Counted from the stretch's first letter, positions 1-8,290 are shown. The stretch is 64,000 nucleotides of DNA from Lachnospiraceae bacterium (GCA_910574195.1 CAJTBF010000002.1:1-64000); one strand, 5' to 3'. Program-made: numbers and translations. Notes: a model not told the origin generated them from the sequence alone.

Positions 1-24
1 AACATTGACAACAAGCTGGAAAAT

Positions 25-131
25 CTTATCCCGAATTTATATATGAGAAAGCTCAATTTATAAGGCTCTATTAAAGAATTCGGGATAAGATACTTTTCGG
101 TATAACTCTAATTATCCCGAATTCGGGATAA
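25..131. repeat. Inverted repeats of a TTATCCCGAATT motif
   Basis: The motif cttatcccgaatt (25-37) recurs inverted at 77-89. A perfect 20-bp palindrome, ttatcccgaattcgggataa, lies at 112-131. The surroundings are AT-rich and non-coding. The arrangement could be an operator array or an element end upstream of the truncated mobilisation gene. Its function is unknown. Confidence 0.6.
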
Positions 132-189
132 TAAGAGCAAGATTCTACCATAGTGCCAAAATTCGCTTATCGCTCATTTTGTCCTATGG

Positions 190-277
190 GAATCTTGTTG
201 GGGTTGCCACCCCAAGCCCGCCTTTTTGCGGCTTGCGCCGCTTGAAAAAATCCACCCATGAAAGGAGGTTCACAGCC
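190..277 (+). other. Possible oriT-like hairpin region upstream of MobC remnant
   Basis: Two small hairpins precede the MobC-like start: ttgggg/ccccaa at 198-215, and gcggc/gccgc at 228-241. A strong ribosome binding site (aaaggagg, about 260-267) follows. Transfer origins often sit just upstream of mobC-type genes, so this may be what remains of one. The hairpins are visible; the oriT role is inference from position only. Confidence 0.25.
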
Positions 278-420
278 ATGAAAAGATACAACACGCCCCA
301 CCGCCGCCGGGTAATCAAGACACGCTTGACCGAGGAAGAGTACGCCGAGTTTTCCGAGCGTGTCACCCTCTGCAAAATGAGCCAAGCCGAGTTTATCCAG
401 CAAGCCTTAATCAAGTCTTT
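278..420 (+). pseudogene. Truncated MobC-like relaxosome protein
   Basis: ATG at 278 follows a strong ribosome binding site. The first 45 or so codons read as a basic N-terminus, then a ribbon-helix-helix-like stretch (TRLTEEEYAEFSERV, then MSQAEFIQQAL) typical of small plasmid or conjugative-element MobC proteins that help the relaxase at oriT. Homology stops around 408-420. Beyond that the frame reads antisense through a transposase start and ends at 520 without the usual MobC C-terminus. This is a remnant of an integrated mobilisable element cut by an insertion. The family call rests on a short stretch. Confidence 0.5.
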
Positions 421-477
421 AGCGAGCTTCACTGCCTGTACTTTGTATTCGTGGTCATATTGTCTGTTTTCTGCCAT
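412..477 (-). pseudogene. IS3-family transposase orfA start, remnant
   Basis: Reading left from ATG at 477, about 22 residues match the N-terminus of IS3/IS150-type OrfA helix-turn-helix proteins (MAENRQYDHEYKVQAVKLAK). The reading then passes into the antisense of the MobC-like gene. A ribosome binding site is present just upstream on the minus strand (ggagtg, about 487-492). No inverted terminal repeat or orfB is present. Only the 5' edge of an insertion sequence survives. Confidence 0.5.
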
Positions 478-617
478 TTTGTTCACTCCTTATTCTCTTG
501 ATTATATCTCAAATCCTTGAGAATGTGGTGTCAACTTTTTTTATACCACATCAGTATGCCTTATATTCCAACATTATCCTACTATTTCACTATTTCTATT
601 AGCATTTATGTTACCTT

Positions 618-673
618 GGCTCATTAATCGGCTCATTAATCGGCTCATTAATCGGCTCATTAATCGGCTCATT
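618..673. repeat. 12-bp tandem repeat (4.7 copies)
   Basis: The unit ggctcattaatc is repeated at 618, 630, 642 and 654, with a partial copy at 666. It abuts and overlaps the stop codon (669-671) of the leftward regulator gene. Read leftward in one frame it encodes Asn-Glu-Pro-Ile repeats followed by a stop, so it looks like the former or alternative C-terminus of that gene. Confidence 0.9.
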
Positions 674-2036
674 TTCGTTCATAATATGAACTCCTGCCAG
701 CACCTTTCTGTTCCAAAATTCCAATTTCACACAATCTATTGAGATAACGTTTTGTCGTTGCCACTGATTTTCCCAATAAATCACGGCCTATCGCATTCGT
801 AATTATTGAATTATCATCCAGATACTTCAATATCGGAGCCATGCGCTCTTGTTCTTCTTGTGATAATTTTTCTAATCGCACATTAGGCAAAAATTCTTTT
901 TCACGTCTATCCTTTAATAATCTATTATACTGGTCACAAGGCTTACACAATACCATAACTCCTCTGGCATTAGCATCAATAACCGGATAGGGAGCCTTTT
1001 CTGCTTTGCATACCTCCATAATCTTATCAAATCCTCTTCCCCATGATTCAATCTCTCCAGCTTTATAGAAAACATCTGCTATTTTAGGATTATACGGTAT
1101 TGAAGAATGCTTCTCATATATTTTATCTACTGGCAAATTTTCCGGCCATTTTCCATCATTCCAAACATATATTTTATCTTCATAAATGCTAATCTGAATG
1201 GGAATTCCGGTACTATAATCTTTGTGATTAATGGCATTCAGCAGGATTTCACGAAATCCCTCCATCGGAAACATATATGTTTCCGTTCTCTGCAGACCTT
1301 CATAATCAATCAACGCTTTCATATACTTCGTATAAATCAACTCTACCGTCTTATCCGCTTGTAAAATTAACGGTCCATGGATTTCGTCTTGATACCTCAA
1401 ATCAGAATTCGATTCTCCAAAATATCCAATTTTTATATATGCGCCTGTTACCCATTTTTCCGGATCGGGATGAAACATTAAAATTGCTGCCCGTATCAAA
1501 TTTTCTCTTTCAAATAGCTTCAAATTCTCTAACAATAGCTTGTCGTTAACTTCTGCCGCAATTTTACTTAACCGCTTTTTATAAACAGATTTTTTTCTAA
1601 ATTCCTGTAATGCTTCCTTACTTAAACTATCTGCTGTTTCTCCTGGTATCGGCACATTATCCCATGTTCTCCCTTGCTTTTCATAAAGAAATTTTAATAA
1701 TTCTATTCCCTTTATTTCCTGCATGGTACTACCACTGCGATAATAATATTTTCCCCTATAATTAACCGGAAACGGATAACTGTCAACAATAATCTCTATA
1801 TATTCTAATCCATTCTCTTCTATAAGGTTTACATCCGCAATAATATTCATCGTGGAAACAATTTTATTTGGAATATCTTCTAATAGTTTTTTAGCATTAC
1901 GAATCCCTGCTATATCCCCATTATCATCTTTCCCAATAATAAGTATTCCACCCTGTGCATTAGCATAGCCACAGATCCATTTCAAATATTCATCTTTCCA
2001 AATTTCCTTCCATTCAGCACCCTGATGCTCTAACAT
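669..2036 (-). CDS. AlbA_2 / HATPase domain transcriptional regulator-like protein
   Basis: The protein has 455 residues. The N-terminal ~125 residues match the Schlafen AlbA_2 (divergent AAA-4) domain, with an N-A-Q-G-G-I-L-I-I-G core. A central segment (about 250-345) resembles the HATPase_c_4 ATP-binding module (EILLNAINHKDY, then ESWGRGFDKI). The C-terminus looks like a winged helix (SIITNAIGRDLLGKSVATTKRY). Such proteins are usually annotated as ATP-binding regulators; their biochemical role is poorly defined. ATG at 2036 follows aggaaag. The gene stands alone beside tRNA genes and mobile-element debris, so it may be accessory. The stop falls in a tetra-A run next to a 12-bp repeat, and losing one A would extend the protein with NEPI repeats. 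Confidence 0.8.
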   Translation of the reverse strand: MLEHQGAEWKEIWKDEYLKWICGYANAQGGILIIGKDDNGDIAGIRNAKKLLEDIPNKIVSTMNIIADVNLIEENGLEYIEIIVDSYPFPVNYRGKYYYRSGSTMQEIKGIELLKFLYEKQGRTWDNVPIPGETADSLSKEALQEFRKKSVYKKRLSKIAAEVNDKLLLENLKLFERENLIRAAILMFHPDPEKWVTGAYIKIGYFGESNSDLRYQDEIHGPLILQADKTVELIYTKYMKALIDYEGLQRTETYMFPMEGFREILLNAINHKDYSTGIPIQISIYEDKIYVWNDGKWPENLPVDKIYEKHSSIPYNPKIADVFYKAGEIESWGRGFDKIMEVCKAEKAPYPVIDANARGVMVLCKPCDQYNRLLKDRREKEFLPNVRLEKLSQEEQERMAPILKYLDDNSIITNAIGRDLLGKSVATTKRYLNRLCEIGILEQKGAGRSSYYERK

Positions 2037-2118
2037 TTTTCTTTCCTGCTTTCACTTGTCTGGTTCTTTTATATTATAATCTATTTCCCGTTTATCTTCA
2101 ATTGATTAATACAAAAAA

Positions 2119-2149
2119 GAAACCTTGCATAAATCCAATACAAGGTTTC
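2119..2149. terminator. Hairpin, possible bidirectional terminator
   Basis: The 9-bp stem gaaaccttg (2119-2127) / caaggtttc (2141-2149) is flanked by an A run on the left. The rest of the 2037-2431 gap holds no gene that I can support. Confidence 0.4.
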
Positions 2150-2393
2150 ATTACATGGAAAGCCACAGCTTTACCTACGTTTTCGTACATCCCGTAAATA
2201 ATTTTTCTTTTTATAAATCTTTCTTAATTACCATTCTTGTTTTAAACAAATATAACTAAAATCTACCATTCTGCATAAAATCATTATTAAGCTTTTCATA
2301 TGTGCTACTATTTCATTGAGCCATTGAAGCTAACCTTTTTCGGTTAACAGTATATTCCTGTCAAAATTTCTTCTCTCTTATCTTCGGATACAC

Positions 2394-2427
2394 AAAACCC
2401 GCAAACACTAACGTCCACGGGTTTTTT
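2394..2427 (-). terminator. Terminator downstream of the tRNA pair
   Basis: On the minus strand the arms aacccg and cgggtttt form a hairpin just past the tRNA-Asn 3' end. A/T runs flank both sides, so it may work in both directions. Confidence 0.5.
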
Positions 2428-2431
2428 CAAA

Positions 2432-2503
2432 CTCCCCGAGTTGGGCTCGAACCAACAACCCCGCGGTTAACAGCCGCGTGCTCTACCATTGAGCTATCGA
2501 GGA
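2432..2503 (-). tRNA. tRNA-Asn (GTT)
   Basis: The minus strand folds as a cloverleaf. The acceptor TCCTCGA pairs with TCGGGGA (G-U allowed), the D-arm contains TAGCTCAATGGTAGAGCA, the anticodon loop CTGTTAA gives GTT, and the T-arm carries GGTTCGAGCC. No CCA is encoded. It lies 73 bp downstream of tRNA-Ala on the same strand and is probably co-transcribed with it. Confidence 0.95.
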
Positions 2504-2576
2504 TTACAGTCATATTCAAAAAATGATAGTTACAAATCTATATAGGAAGATCCCGGTACTTCCGTACCGGGATACA

Positions 2577-2649
2577 TGGAGAATACGAGAGTCGAACTCG
2601 TGACCTCCTGCTTGCAAGGCAGGCGCTCTCCCAACTGAGCTAATCCCCC
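2577..2649 (-). tRNA. tRNA-Ala (TGC)
   Basis: This is a minus-strand cloverleaf. The acceptor GGGGGAT pairs with ATTCTCC, the D-arm contains TAGCTCAGTTGGGAGAGC, the anticodon loop CTTGCAA gives TGC, and the T-arm contains GAGTTCGACTC. CCA is not encoded. A perfect 9-bp hairpin (2551-2572, tcccggtac/gtaccggga) lies between it and tRNA-Asn and may be a processing or pausing structure. Confidence 0.95.
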
Positions 2650-2878
2650 GCGATATCTGCGGTGTAATTCTGCAGCTATTACAAAATAACATATTTTATA
2701 TTGTTCTGTCAATACAGTATCTGCATTTTTTTGGATTTTATAAGTGGATGGGTCGGATATATCATAACTGGATATTTTGAAATAACCAGTTTTATGATAT
2801 TCTAATATATAAAAAGGGGTATAATTCATAGAAAATGTTTGTGGGAATTCTACTTTTTGTGATATATAGGAGAGAAAG

Positions 2879-3730
2879 ATGACAAAAAAGATAGCGGTAA
2901 TTAATGATTTATCTGGTTTTGGGCGTTGTTCTCTGACAGCGGCAATTTCAGCAATTTCCGTAATGGGTGTGCAGCCCTGCCCGTTGCCGACGGCGATTTT
3001 GAGTGCACAGACGGGGTATCCCAGCTATTATTGGGACGACTACACGGACAGGATGGAGTATTTTCGGCAGGAATGGGAGAAGATGGATGTAGACTTTGAT
3101 GGAATTTATACGGGGTTTGTAGCGAATGAGGCGCAAATCGCGCAGATTTTTCGTTTTTTAGATACCTTTTATAAGAGAGATACATTTTTACTTGTAGATC
3201 CGGTTATGGGAGATGAAGGGAAAGTATACAAGATCTTTACAACGGGGTTGTTACAGCAGATGCGAAAGCTGGTGATGCGTTCGGATGTAATTACGCCGAA
3301 TCTGACAGAACTTTGTCTGCTGACGGATACGGCCTATGCAGAGGCAGAACAGGAAACAGACCAGGAGAGACTGCAGATGCTGATAGAAAAGAGGGTAAGG
3401 AAATTAATCCAGGGCGGGCCAAAGACGGTGGTGGTGACAGGAATTCGGCTTACAGGTTTGAAAACCGGGACACCTCGGATCGGGAATCTGGCGGTGAACC
3501 GGGAACAGAGCAAATGGTCCGTATTTCCTTATGTCGGAGGAAGCTTTTCGGGAACGGGAGATTTGTTTGCATCAATTCTGGCCGGCGGAATCGCGAGGGG
3601 AGACGACATCTTTCAGGTTATGGAGCTGGCGGGTACATTGATTGCCAGGGCAATGCAGGACTCTGTCCGGGAAAATGTGGAGCGAAATGCGGGGACGAAT
3701 TATGAAAAGTATCTCGGTATGTTATTGTAA
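2879..3730 (+). CDS. pdxY: Pyridoxamine kinase
   Basis: A 283-residue ribokinase-superfamily enzyme that phosphorylates pyridoxal/pyridoxamine with ATP in B6 salvage. The N-terminus NDLSGFGRCSLTAA and the following LSAQTGYPSYYW match the PdxY/PdxK substrate-binding region. GSFSGTGDLFASIL near residue 223 is the kinase anion-hole/catalytic-base motif (GTGD). ATG at 2879 follows aggagagaaag. The radical SAM gene starts 20 bp downstream, so the two are likely co-transcribed. Whether it should be pdxY or pdxK is a naming question; the enzyme class is clear. Confidence 0.9.
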   Translation: MTKKIAVINDLSGFGRCSLTAAISAISVMGVQPCPLPTAILSAQTGYPSYYWDDYTDRMEYFRQEWEKMDVDFDGIYTGFVANEAQIAQIFRFLDTFYKRDTFLLVDPVMGDEGKVYKIFTTGLLQQMRKLVMRSDVITPNLTELCLLTDTAYAEAEQETDQERLQMLIEKRVRKLIQGGPKTVVVTGIRLTGLKTGTPRIGNLAVNREQSKWSVFPYVGGSFSGTGDLFASILAGGIARGDDIFQVMELAGTLIARAMQDSVRENVERNAGTNYEKYLGMLL

Positions 3731-3750
3731 GAGGAAATGAGGTGAGAAAC

Positions 3751-4347
3751 ATGGCAGATATTTTATATACGTACAATGGGAAGGTGTATGTCAACCTGAC
3801 AAACCGGTGTGACTGTAACTGTAAATTTTGTATTCGTAGTCATCATGATACCGTAGGCGATGCGGTGACACTATGGCACAGGAAGGATCCCACATTGGAG
3901 GAAGTGAAAGCAGCTATGGATGCGTATGATTTCAGCGAAAAGAAAGAGCTGGTTTACTGCGGGTATGGCGAACCAACCTGTGCCCTTGAAAATCTGATGG
4001 GATCCGCAAGATACGGAAAGGAGCGTTATGGGCTGCAGATTCGGGTGAATACGAACGGCTTGGGGAATCTTTATCACAAGAAAGATATTGTACCGATTCT
4101 TGCGGAAGTGGTGGACTCCGTTTCCATCAGTCTGAATGCGCCCACAAAAGAGACATATATGGAAGTAACCCGTCCGCAGTTCGACGATGCTTTTGAGGCC
4201 ATGCTGGCGTTTACAAAAGCATGCGGCAGGGTGATTCCGGAGGTGAAAATGACGGTGGTGGATGTGTTGCCGAAAGAGGAAATAGAAGCCGGCAGGAAAC
4301 TGGCGGAATCCCTGGGGGTAGAACTGCGCGTGCGGAGTTATGTGTAG
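3751..4347 (+). CDS. TatD-associated radical SAM protein
   Basis: A small (198-residue) radical SAM protein. The Cx3Cx2C cluster motif is CDCNCKFC near residue 21, followed by GYGEPT (SAM-binding GGE-like) and NTNGLGN. This pattern matches the short family often found beside or fused to TatD nucleases; the substrate is unknown. The GTG nine bases upstream (3742) overlaps the ribosome binding site gaggtgag, so ATG 3751 is the better start. No tatD gene is visible nearby. The stop codon TAG is immediately followed by GTTAC, the start of an inserted repeat. Confidence 0.8.
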   Translation: MADILYTYNGKVYVNLTNRCDCNCKFCIRSHHDTVGDAVTLWHRKDPTLEEVKAAMDAYDFSEKKELVYCGYGEPTCALENLMGSARYGKERYGLQIRVNTNGLGNLYHKKDIVPILAEVVDSVSISLNAPTKETYMEVTRPQFDDAFEAMLAFTKACGRVIPEVKMTVVDVLPKEEIEAGRKLAESLGVELRVRSYV

Positions 4348-4382
4348 GTTACTGTGCACACTCCACGGGCGCGTACAGCAAC
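4348..4382. repeat. Short GTTAC-ended segment beside MITE copy A
   Basis: The segment starts GTTACTGTGCAC and ends GTACAGCAAC, so its ends are roughly inverted. It is preceded by atgtgtag and followed by atgcgtag (7 of 8 identical). It may be a separate, older or internally deleted relative of the adjacent element, or the left part of a nested insertion. Confidence 0.35.
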
Positions 4383-4389
4383 ATGCGTA

Positions 4390-4454
4390 GTTACATTTCA
4401 CCCCCCACGCCAGTTGCTCGCAATGATTTCGTACGATCTGGTGTGAAAAGTAAC
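4390..4454. mobile_element. MITE-like element, copy A (65 bp)
   Basis: The ends are GTTACATTTCAC and GTGAAAAGTAAC inverted. Inner arms (cacgccag / ctggtgtg in this family) give a long hairpin with a loop of about 24 nt. Exact 8-bp direct repeats catgcgta flank it (4382-4389 and 4455-4462), the sign of a target duplication. It carries no coding capacity. Related copies lie at 24094-24157 and 51212-51500. Confidence 0.8.
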
Positions 4455-4588
4455 CATGCGTAGTCTTTTGAAGCATCTCATGTTTGTTTTCTATTGATTT
4501 AGAACGGATTTTGGGATATAGTAGTTGATAGATAAGTGATGCATTTTACAAGCCAAAATCGGAAGAAAAATCAGTAGGAGGTATGAAG

Positions 4589-5761
4589 ATGAATTATAAT
4601 TGCTACATTCCCACACGTGTGCTGTTTGGAGCGGGGAGTTTGAATGAACTGCATGCGCAGAAGATGCCGGGAAAGAAAGCGATGATTGTTATTTCCAACG
4701 GAAAATCCACTCGTGCAAATGGTTCTCTTGCACGCACGGAAGAGCAGCTTCGTATGGCGGGAGTAGAAACGGTGATATTTGACAAGGTAGGTGCAAACCC
4801 GCTGAAGTCGACGGTGGAAGAGGGAGGAAGATTTGCCAAAGAGCAGGGGTGTGATTTTGTAGTGGCGTTGGGCGGCGGTTCCGTTATGGATGCGGCAAAG
4901 ATTATGGCAATGTATGCGCTGCAGCCGGGGGATCTCTGGGATTATGCGGAGGGGATTACCGGAAAGGGACAGCCTTTGGTTCATCCCACCTTACCGGTGA
5001 TTACGATCACGACGACTGCGGGAACCGGTTCAGAAGTAGATCCCTGGGGCGTCATTACGAATCCGGAGACCAATGAAAAGATCGACTGCGGCGGACAGGA
5101 CAGTCTGTTCCCGCTGGTTGCCATTGTGGATCCGGAGCTGATGCTGAGTATTCCACCTAAGTTCACAGCGTATCAGGGGTTTGACGCTTTGTTCCACAGT
5201 ACGGAAGGATATATATCCGGTGTGAATAATCTGATGAGCGATATGGTGGAATTGGCGGCTATTGAGAATATCGGAGCTTATCTGGAGCGGGCGGTGAAGG
5301 ACGGATCGGATCTGGAGGCGAGAGAGCATGTGGCTTTTGCTAATACGATGTCGGGATATTCCATGGATGTGGGTGTATGCACCAGTGAGCATGCGATGGA
5401 ACATGCCATGAGCGCGTACCATCAGGATTTACCGCACGGCGCCGGATTGATTATGATTTCAAAGGAGTATTATACTTATTTTGTAGAAAAACATGTTTGC
5501 GATGATCGTTTTATCCGTATGGCGAAGGCGCTCGGAAAAGAGGACGCAAAGGATCCGATGGATTTTGTAGATGCGCTTGTAGAACTGCAGGAGGCTTGTG
5601 GAGTTGCGGACCTGAAGATGTCTGATTATGGGATTCAGAGGGAAGAATTTCTGACATTGGCCCAAAATGCACGGGCAATCTCGGGCGGCTCCTATTCGTC
5701 GGATCGCGTGCAGATGACGGATGAAGAATGTGTTGCAATTTTCGAAAAATCCTATCGGTAA
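4589..5761 (+). CDS. Iron-containing alcohol dehydrogenase
   Basis: A 390-residue group III Fe-ADH that reduces aldehydes or ketones with NAD(P)H. The nucleotide-binding GGGSVMDAAK is near residue 93 and TTTAGTGSEV near 140. The metal ligands read in the expected order: Asp in FDALFHSTEGY, His in that same motif, and His residues in EHAMEHAMSAYH...LPHGAG. The pattern resembles butanol-dehydrogenase-like members; the physiological substrate is not predictable. ATG 4583 abuts the ribosome binding site aggaggt, so ATG 4589 (7-nt spacing) is preferred. It is monocistronic with hairpin terminators downstream. 4455-4588 otherwise holds only an AT-rich promoter-like stretch. Confidence 0.9.
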   Translation: MNYNCYIPTRVLFGAGSLNELHAQKMPGKKAMIVISNGKSTRANGSLARTEEQLRMAGVETVIFDKVGANPLKSTVEEGGRFAKEQGCDFVVALGGGSVMDAAKIMAMYALQPGDLWDYAEGITGKGQPLVHPTLPVITITTTAGTGSEVDPWGVITNPETNEKIDCGGQDSLFPLVAIVDPELMLSIPPKFTAYQGFDALFHSTEGYISGVNNLMSDMVELAAIENIGAYLERAVKDGSDLEAREHVAFANTMSGYSMDVGVCTSEHAMEHAMSAYHQDLPHGAGLIMISKEYYTYFVEKHVCDDRFIRMAKALGKEDAKDPMDFVDALVELQEACGVADLKMSDYGIQREEFLTLAQNARAISGGSYSSDRVQMTDEECVAIFEKSYR

Positions 5762-5780
5762 GAGACGGAGGAAACATTAC

Positions 5781-5807
5781 GGAGAACCTGTCACTGGCAG
5801 GTTTTCC
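5781..5807 (+). terminator. Hairpin after the alcohol dehydrogenase
   Basis: The 10-bp arms ggagaacctg and caggttttcc (one G-T pair) lie 20 bp past the stop. The T tract is weak. Confidence 0.5.
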
Positions 5808-5870
5808 GCATACTAAGGCATAGGAGAAACCTGCCGCGGGCGGTTTGATTCACATACGGTGACATGAAAA

Positions 5871-5927
5871 AATCTCCACAGAAATTAGTTTCTGAGCTTT
5901 CAGAAAGAATCTCTGTGGAGATTTTTT
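5871..5927. terminator. Bidirectional terminator between convergent genes
   Basis: The 12-bp arms aatctccacaga and tctgtggagatt have an A run before and a T run after. It serves the rightward dehydrogenase and possibly the leftward map transcript. Confidence 0.8.
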
Positions 5928-6016
5928 ATAATATCATTCGACATCCTGTATGAAATACCATCCGGGAGGCGGACAGCTTTCATAAGCCGGTACAGTATAC
6001 TCAAAGGACATCCCGA

Positions 6017-6880
6017 TTATTTTGACAGAACTTCGGCGCCGTCTTCCGTGATCAGCACCATATATTCAATCTGTGCAGATAACCCGTCATCCATGGTATA
6101 GACGGTCCAGTCATTTTCTTCGTCCACGAAGAAGTCCGGCCCCCCCTCGTTGATCATAGGCTCGATTGTGAACATCATACCTGGTACCAGCAGCATTTCA
6201 CTGCCCTTGGGAGTGACGTAGCTGACAAAGGGTTCTTCGTGGAATTCCAGACCGATTCCATGGCCGCCGATATCTTCCACCACGGAATATCCGTTTGCCT
6301 GTGCATGGGAATTGATGGCATAGGCAATGTCGCCTAAGTGTCCCCATGGTTTTGCCTCGGCCAGTCCCAGGTGCACACATTCCTCCGTTACACGGATGAT
6401 GCGTTCGGCGCGCTCCGAAATCCGCCCCATTTTGAACATACGGGAAGCATCGGAATAATAGCCGTCCAGAATGGTGGATACATCCACATTGATAATGTCC
6501 CCTTCTTGCAGAAGGATGTTTTCGTCCGGAATTCCGTGACAGACTTCATTGTTTAAAGAAGTGCAGACACTTTTGGGAAATCCCTGATAATGAAGAGGCG
6601 CGGGAATGCCGCCGTGACCGGTTGTGAAATCATATACGATCCGGTCAATTTCAGCGGTACTCATTCCAATTCGGATGTGCCTTTCTACTTCATCCAATAC
6701 GGCTGTATTCAGAGCGGCGCTTTCCTTGATTTTTTCAATCTGAAAAGGTGTCTTTAAGATCTTTCTCGGGGGAACGATTTCGCCCCGGTCTGCATGGACC
6801 AGCATCCTTTGTTCTATGGGCATATGACATTTTTTATATTTTTTGCCGCTGCCGCACCAGCATGGTTCGTTACGCTGCAT
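6017..6880 (-). CDS. map: Methionine aminopeptidase with SEC-C zinc motif
   Basis: Type I methionine aminopeptidase of about 287 residues that removes the N-terminal Met from nascent proteins. The N-terminus MQRNEPCWCGSGKKYKKCH is a SEC-C zinc-binding motif likely to contact the ribosome or nucleic acid. Catalytic landmarks follow: HYQGFPKSVCTSLNNEVCHG, the metal ligands in INVDVS...GYYSDASRMF, GHGIG, and the closing Glu in FTIEPM. ATG 6880 sits 8 nt after gagagg; ATG 6886 is too close to it. The longer open frame overlaps the upstream DUF1015 gene and is unlikely. It is last in a minus-strand cluster. Confidence 0.9.
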   Translation of the reverse strand: MQRNEPCWCGSGKKYKKCHMPIEQRMLVHADRGEIVPPRKILKTPFQIEKIKESAALNTAVLDEVERHIRIGMSTAEIDRIVYDFTTGHGGIPAPLHYQGFPKSVCTSLNNEVCHGIPDENILLQEGDIINVDVSTILDGYYSDASRMFKMGRISERAERIIRVTEECVHLGLAEAKPWGHLGDIAYAINSHAQANGYSVVEDIGGHGIGLEFHEEPFVSYVTPKGSEMLLVPGMMFTIEPMINEGGPDFFVDEENDWTVYTMDDGLSAQIEYMVLITEDGAEVLSK

Positions 6881-6929
6881 TTTCATTACCTCTCTTTTCC
6901 ATTTTCGAATGAAAGAATCGAACATCTTT

Positions 6930-8273
6930 TTATTCCTCGAATTTGTGAATAAATAACCCGCTTCGCAGTTTGGGTTCAAACCACGTAGATTTTGGCGGCA
7001 TCAATCGACCGGAATCCGCGACCAGGAGCAGTTCTTCCATAGAAGTCGGATACATGGCAAAAGCGATCCGTTCCAGAGCTGATTCAGTGGAGGAAGAGTT
7101 CTCAGAAGAGAAGTTCGAGACCGGAGTCTGCGTAGGGGCAGAAACCTCTTTTGCTCCGGCATCGACCAGTCGGACAAGTTCCGAAAGCCCGCGGATGCCA
7201 CCCACAAATTGAAGCCGGGGGTCCGTCTTTGGATCCTGGATGCCAAGCAATGGATTTAAAATAAAATCCTGTAGAATGGATACGTCGAGATCAGAGACAG
7301 GATCACCGGTGTACAGTTCCCGGTGCGCCTTCAGCCGATACCATGTATGCTGTCCGTACATGGTAATCTCTCCTTTTTGCTGCGGACGGCACGAAGAAAG
7401 TGAGGAATCTGTAAAAGACGCCGAAATTTCCGTGATCTCAAATTTTTCCCGGACTTTCTGTAAGAATTCTTTGAAAGTATATCCATTTAATCCGGTTACA
7501 ACCCGGTTATAGTCAAAAATCTGCAGTTCATCTGCCGGAAAGAGAACAGAAAGAAAATAATTGAATTCTTCCGTACCGTCATAATCGGGGTGCTGACTTC
7601 GGCGCCTGAGTCCGACTTTTACGGCGGACGCTGCGCGATGATGCCCGTCTGCAATGTAAAGATGGCGGATTTGAGAGAAAAGATCAGAAATCTGCTCAAT
7701 CTGTCTTTGCTCCCCGATTTTCCAGACCTGATGGCGAACCTGATCTTCGGAGATGAAATCATAGAGCGGTGATTCGCTTTTTATTGTTTTGGTGAGCTGC
7801 TTTAATTCCGGCTGTGGGCGATATGCCAGAAAAATAGGTCCGGTCTGTGCGCTTAATGTGTCCACATGACGGATTCGGTCTAACTCTTTATCTTCTTTCG
7901 TATTTTCATGTCTGCGGATGGTACCGTCCTGATAATCGTCAATGGAAGCACAACCTACGATTCCGGTCTGTGTCCGGCCATGCAGGGTAAGAGCATATAG
8001 ATAATAACAGGGCGTCTCTTCTGTCAAAAAAGAATGATTCGAAATCATTTCTTCCAGAATATCTCGGGCACATGTATAAACCTGTGGAGAATACATATCT
8101 GTTTCATCAGGAAACTGTGTCTCTGCACGGTCTATTTTCAGAAAGGAAAGCGGGTTTTGCGCTACGATTTCTTTTGCTTCCTTACGGTGGTACACATCAT
8201 AAGGAAGCGCGGCAATAGAAGCCGCTTTTTCCTTTGCAGGCCGTACACTTCGAAAGGGACGGATGATGGACAT
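6930..8273 (-). CDS. DUF1015 family protein
   Basis: A 447-residue protein matching the DUF1015 family: RPFRSVRPAKEKA at the start, then LPYDVYHRKEA, RHENTKEDKELDR and ADGHHRAASAVK with the conserved His pair. The family has a ParB/sulfiredoxin-like fold, and an archaeal member is a free-serine kinase (SerK). Bacterial roles are mostly unproven, though an amino-acid kinase function is a reasonable guess. ATG 8273 follows aaaggagtg; the GTG nine bases upstream overlaps that site. It lies 17 bp after the HD gene and ahead of map, so it is likely operonic. Confidence 0.75.
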   Translation of the reverse strand: MSIIRPFRSVRPAKEKAASIAALPYDVYHRKEAKEIVAQNPLSFLKIDRAETQFPDETDMYSPQVYTCARDILEEMISNHSFLTEETPCYYLYALTLHGRTQTGIVGCASIDDYQDGTIRRHENTKEDKELDRIRHVDTLSAQTGPIFLAYRPQPELKQLTKTIKSESPLYDFISEDQVRHQVWKIGEQRQIEQISDLFSQIRHLYIADGHHRAASAVKVGLRRRSQHPDYDGTEEFNYFLSVLFPADELQIFDYNRVVTGLNGYTFKEFLQKVREKFEITEISASFTDSSLSSCRPQQKGEITMYGQHTWYRLKAHRELYTGDPVSDLDVSILQDFILNPLLGIQDPKTDPRLQFVGGIRGLSELVRLVDAGAKEVSAPTQTPVSNFSSENSSSTESALERIAFAMYPTSMEELLLVADSGRLMPPKSTWFEPKLRSGLFIHKFEE

Positions 8274-8290
8274 GAAAAACACTCCTTTGT

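Noticed and set aside
2530-2829. 99-aa minus-strand ORF
   Set aside because: It reads straight through tRNA-Ala; the GLAQLGERLPCKQ stretch is a tRNA translation artefact.
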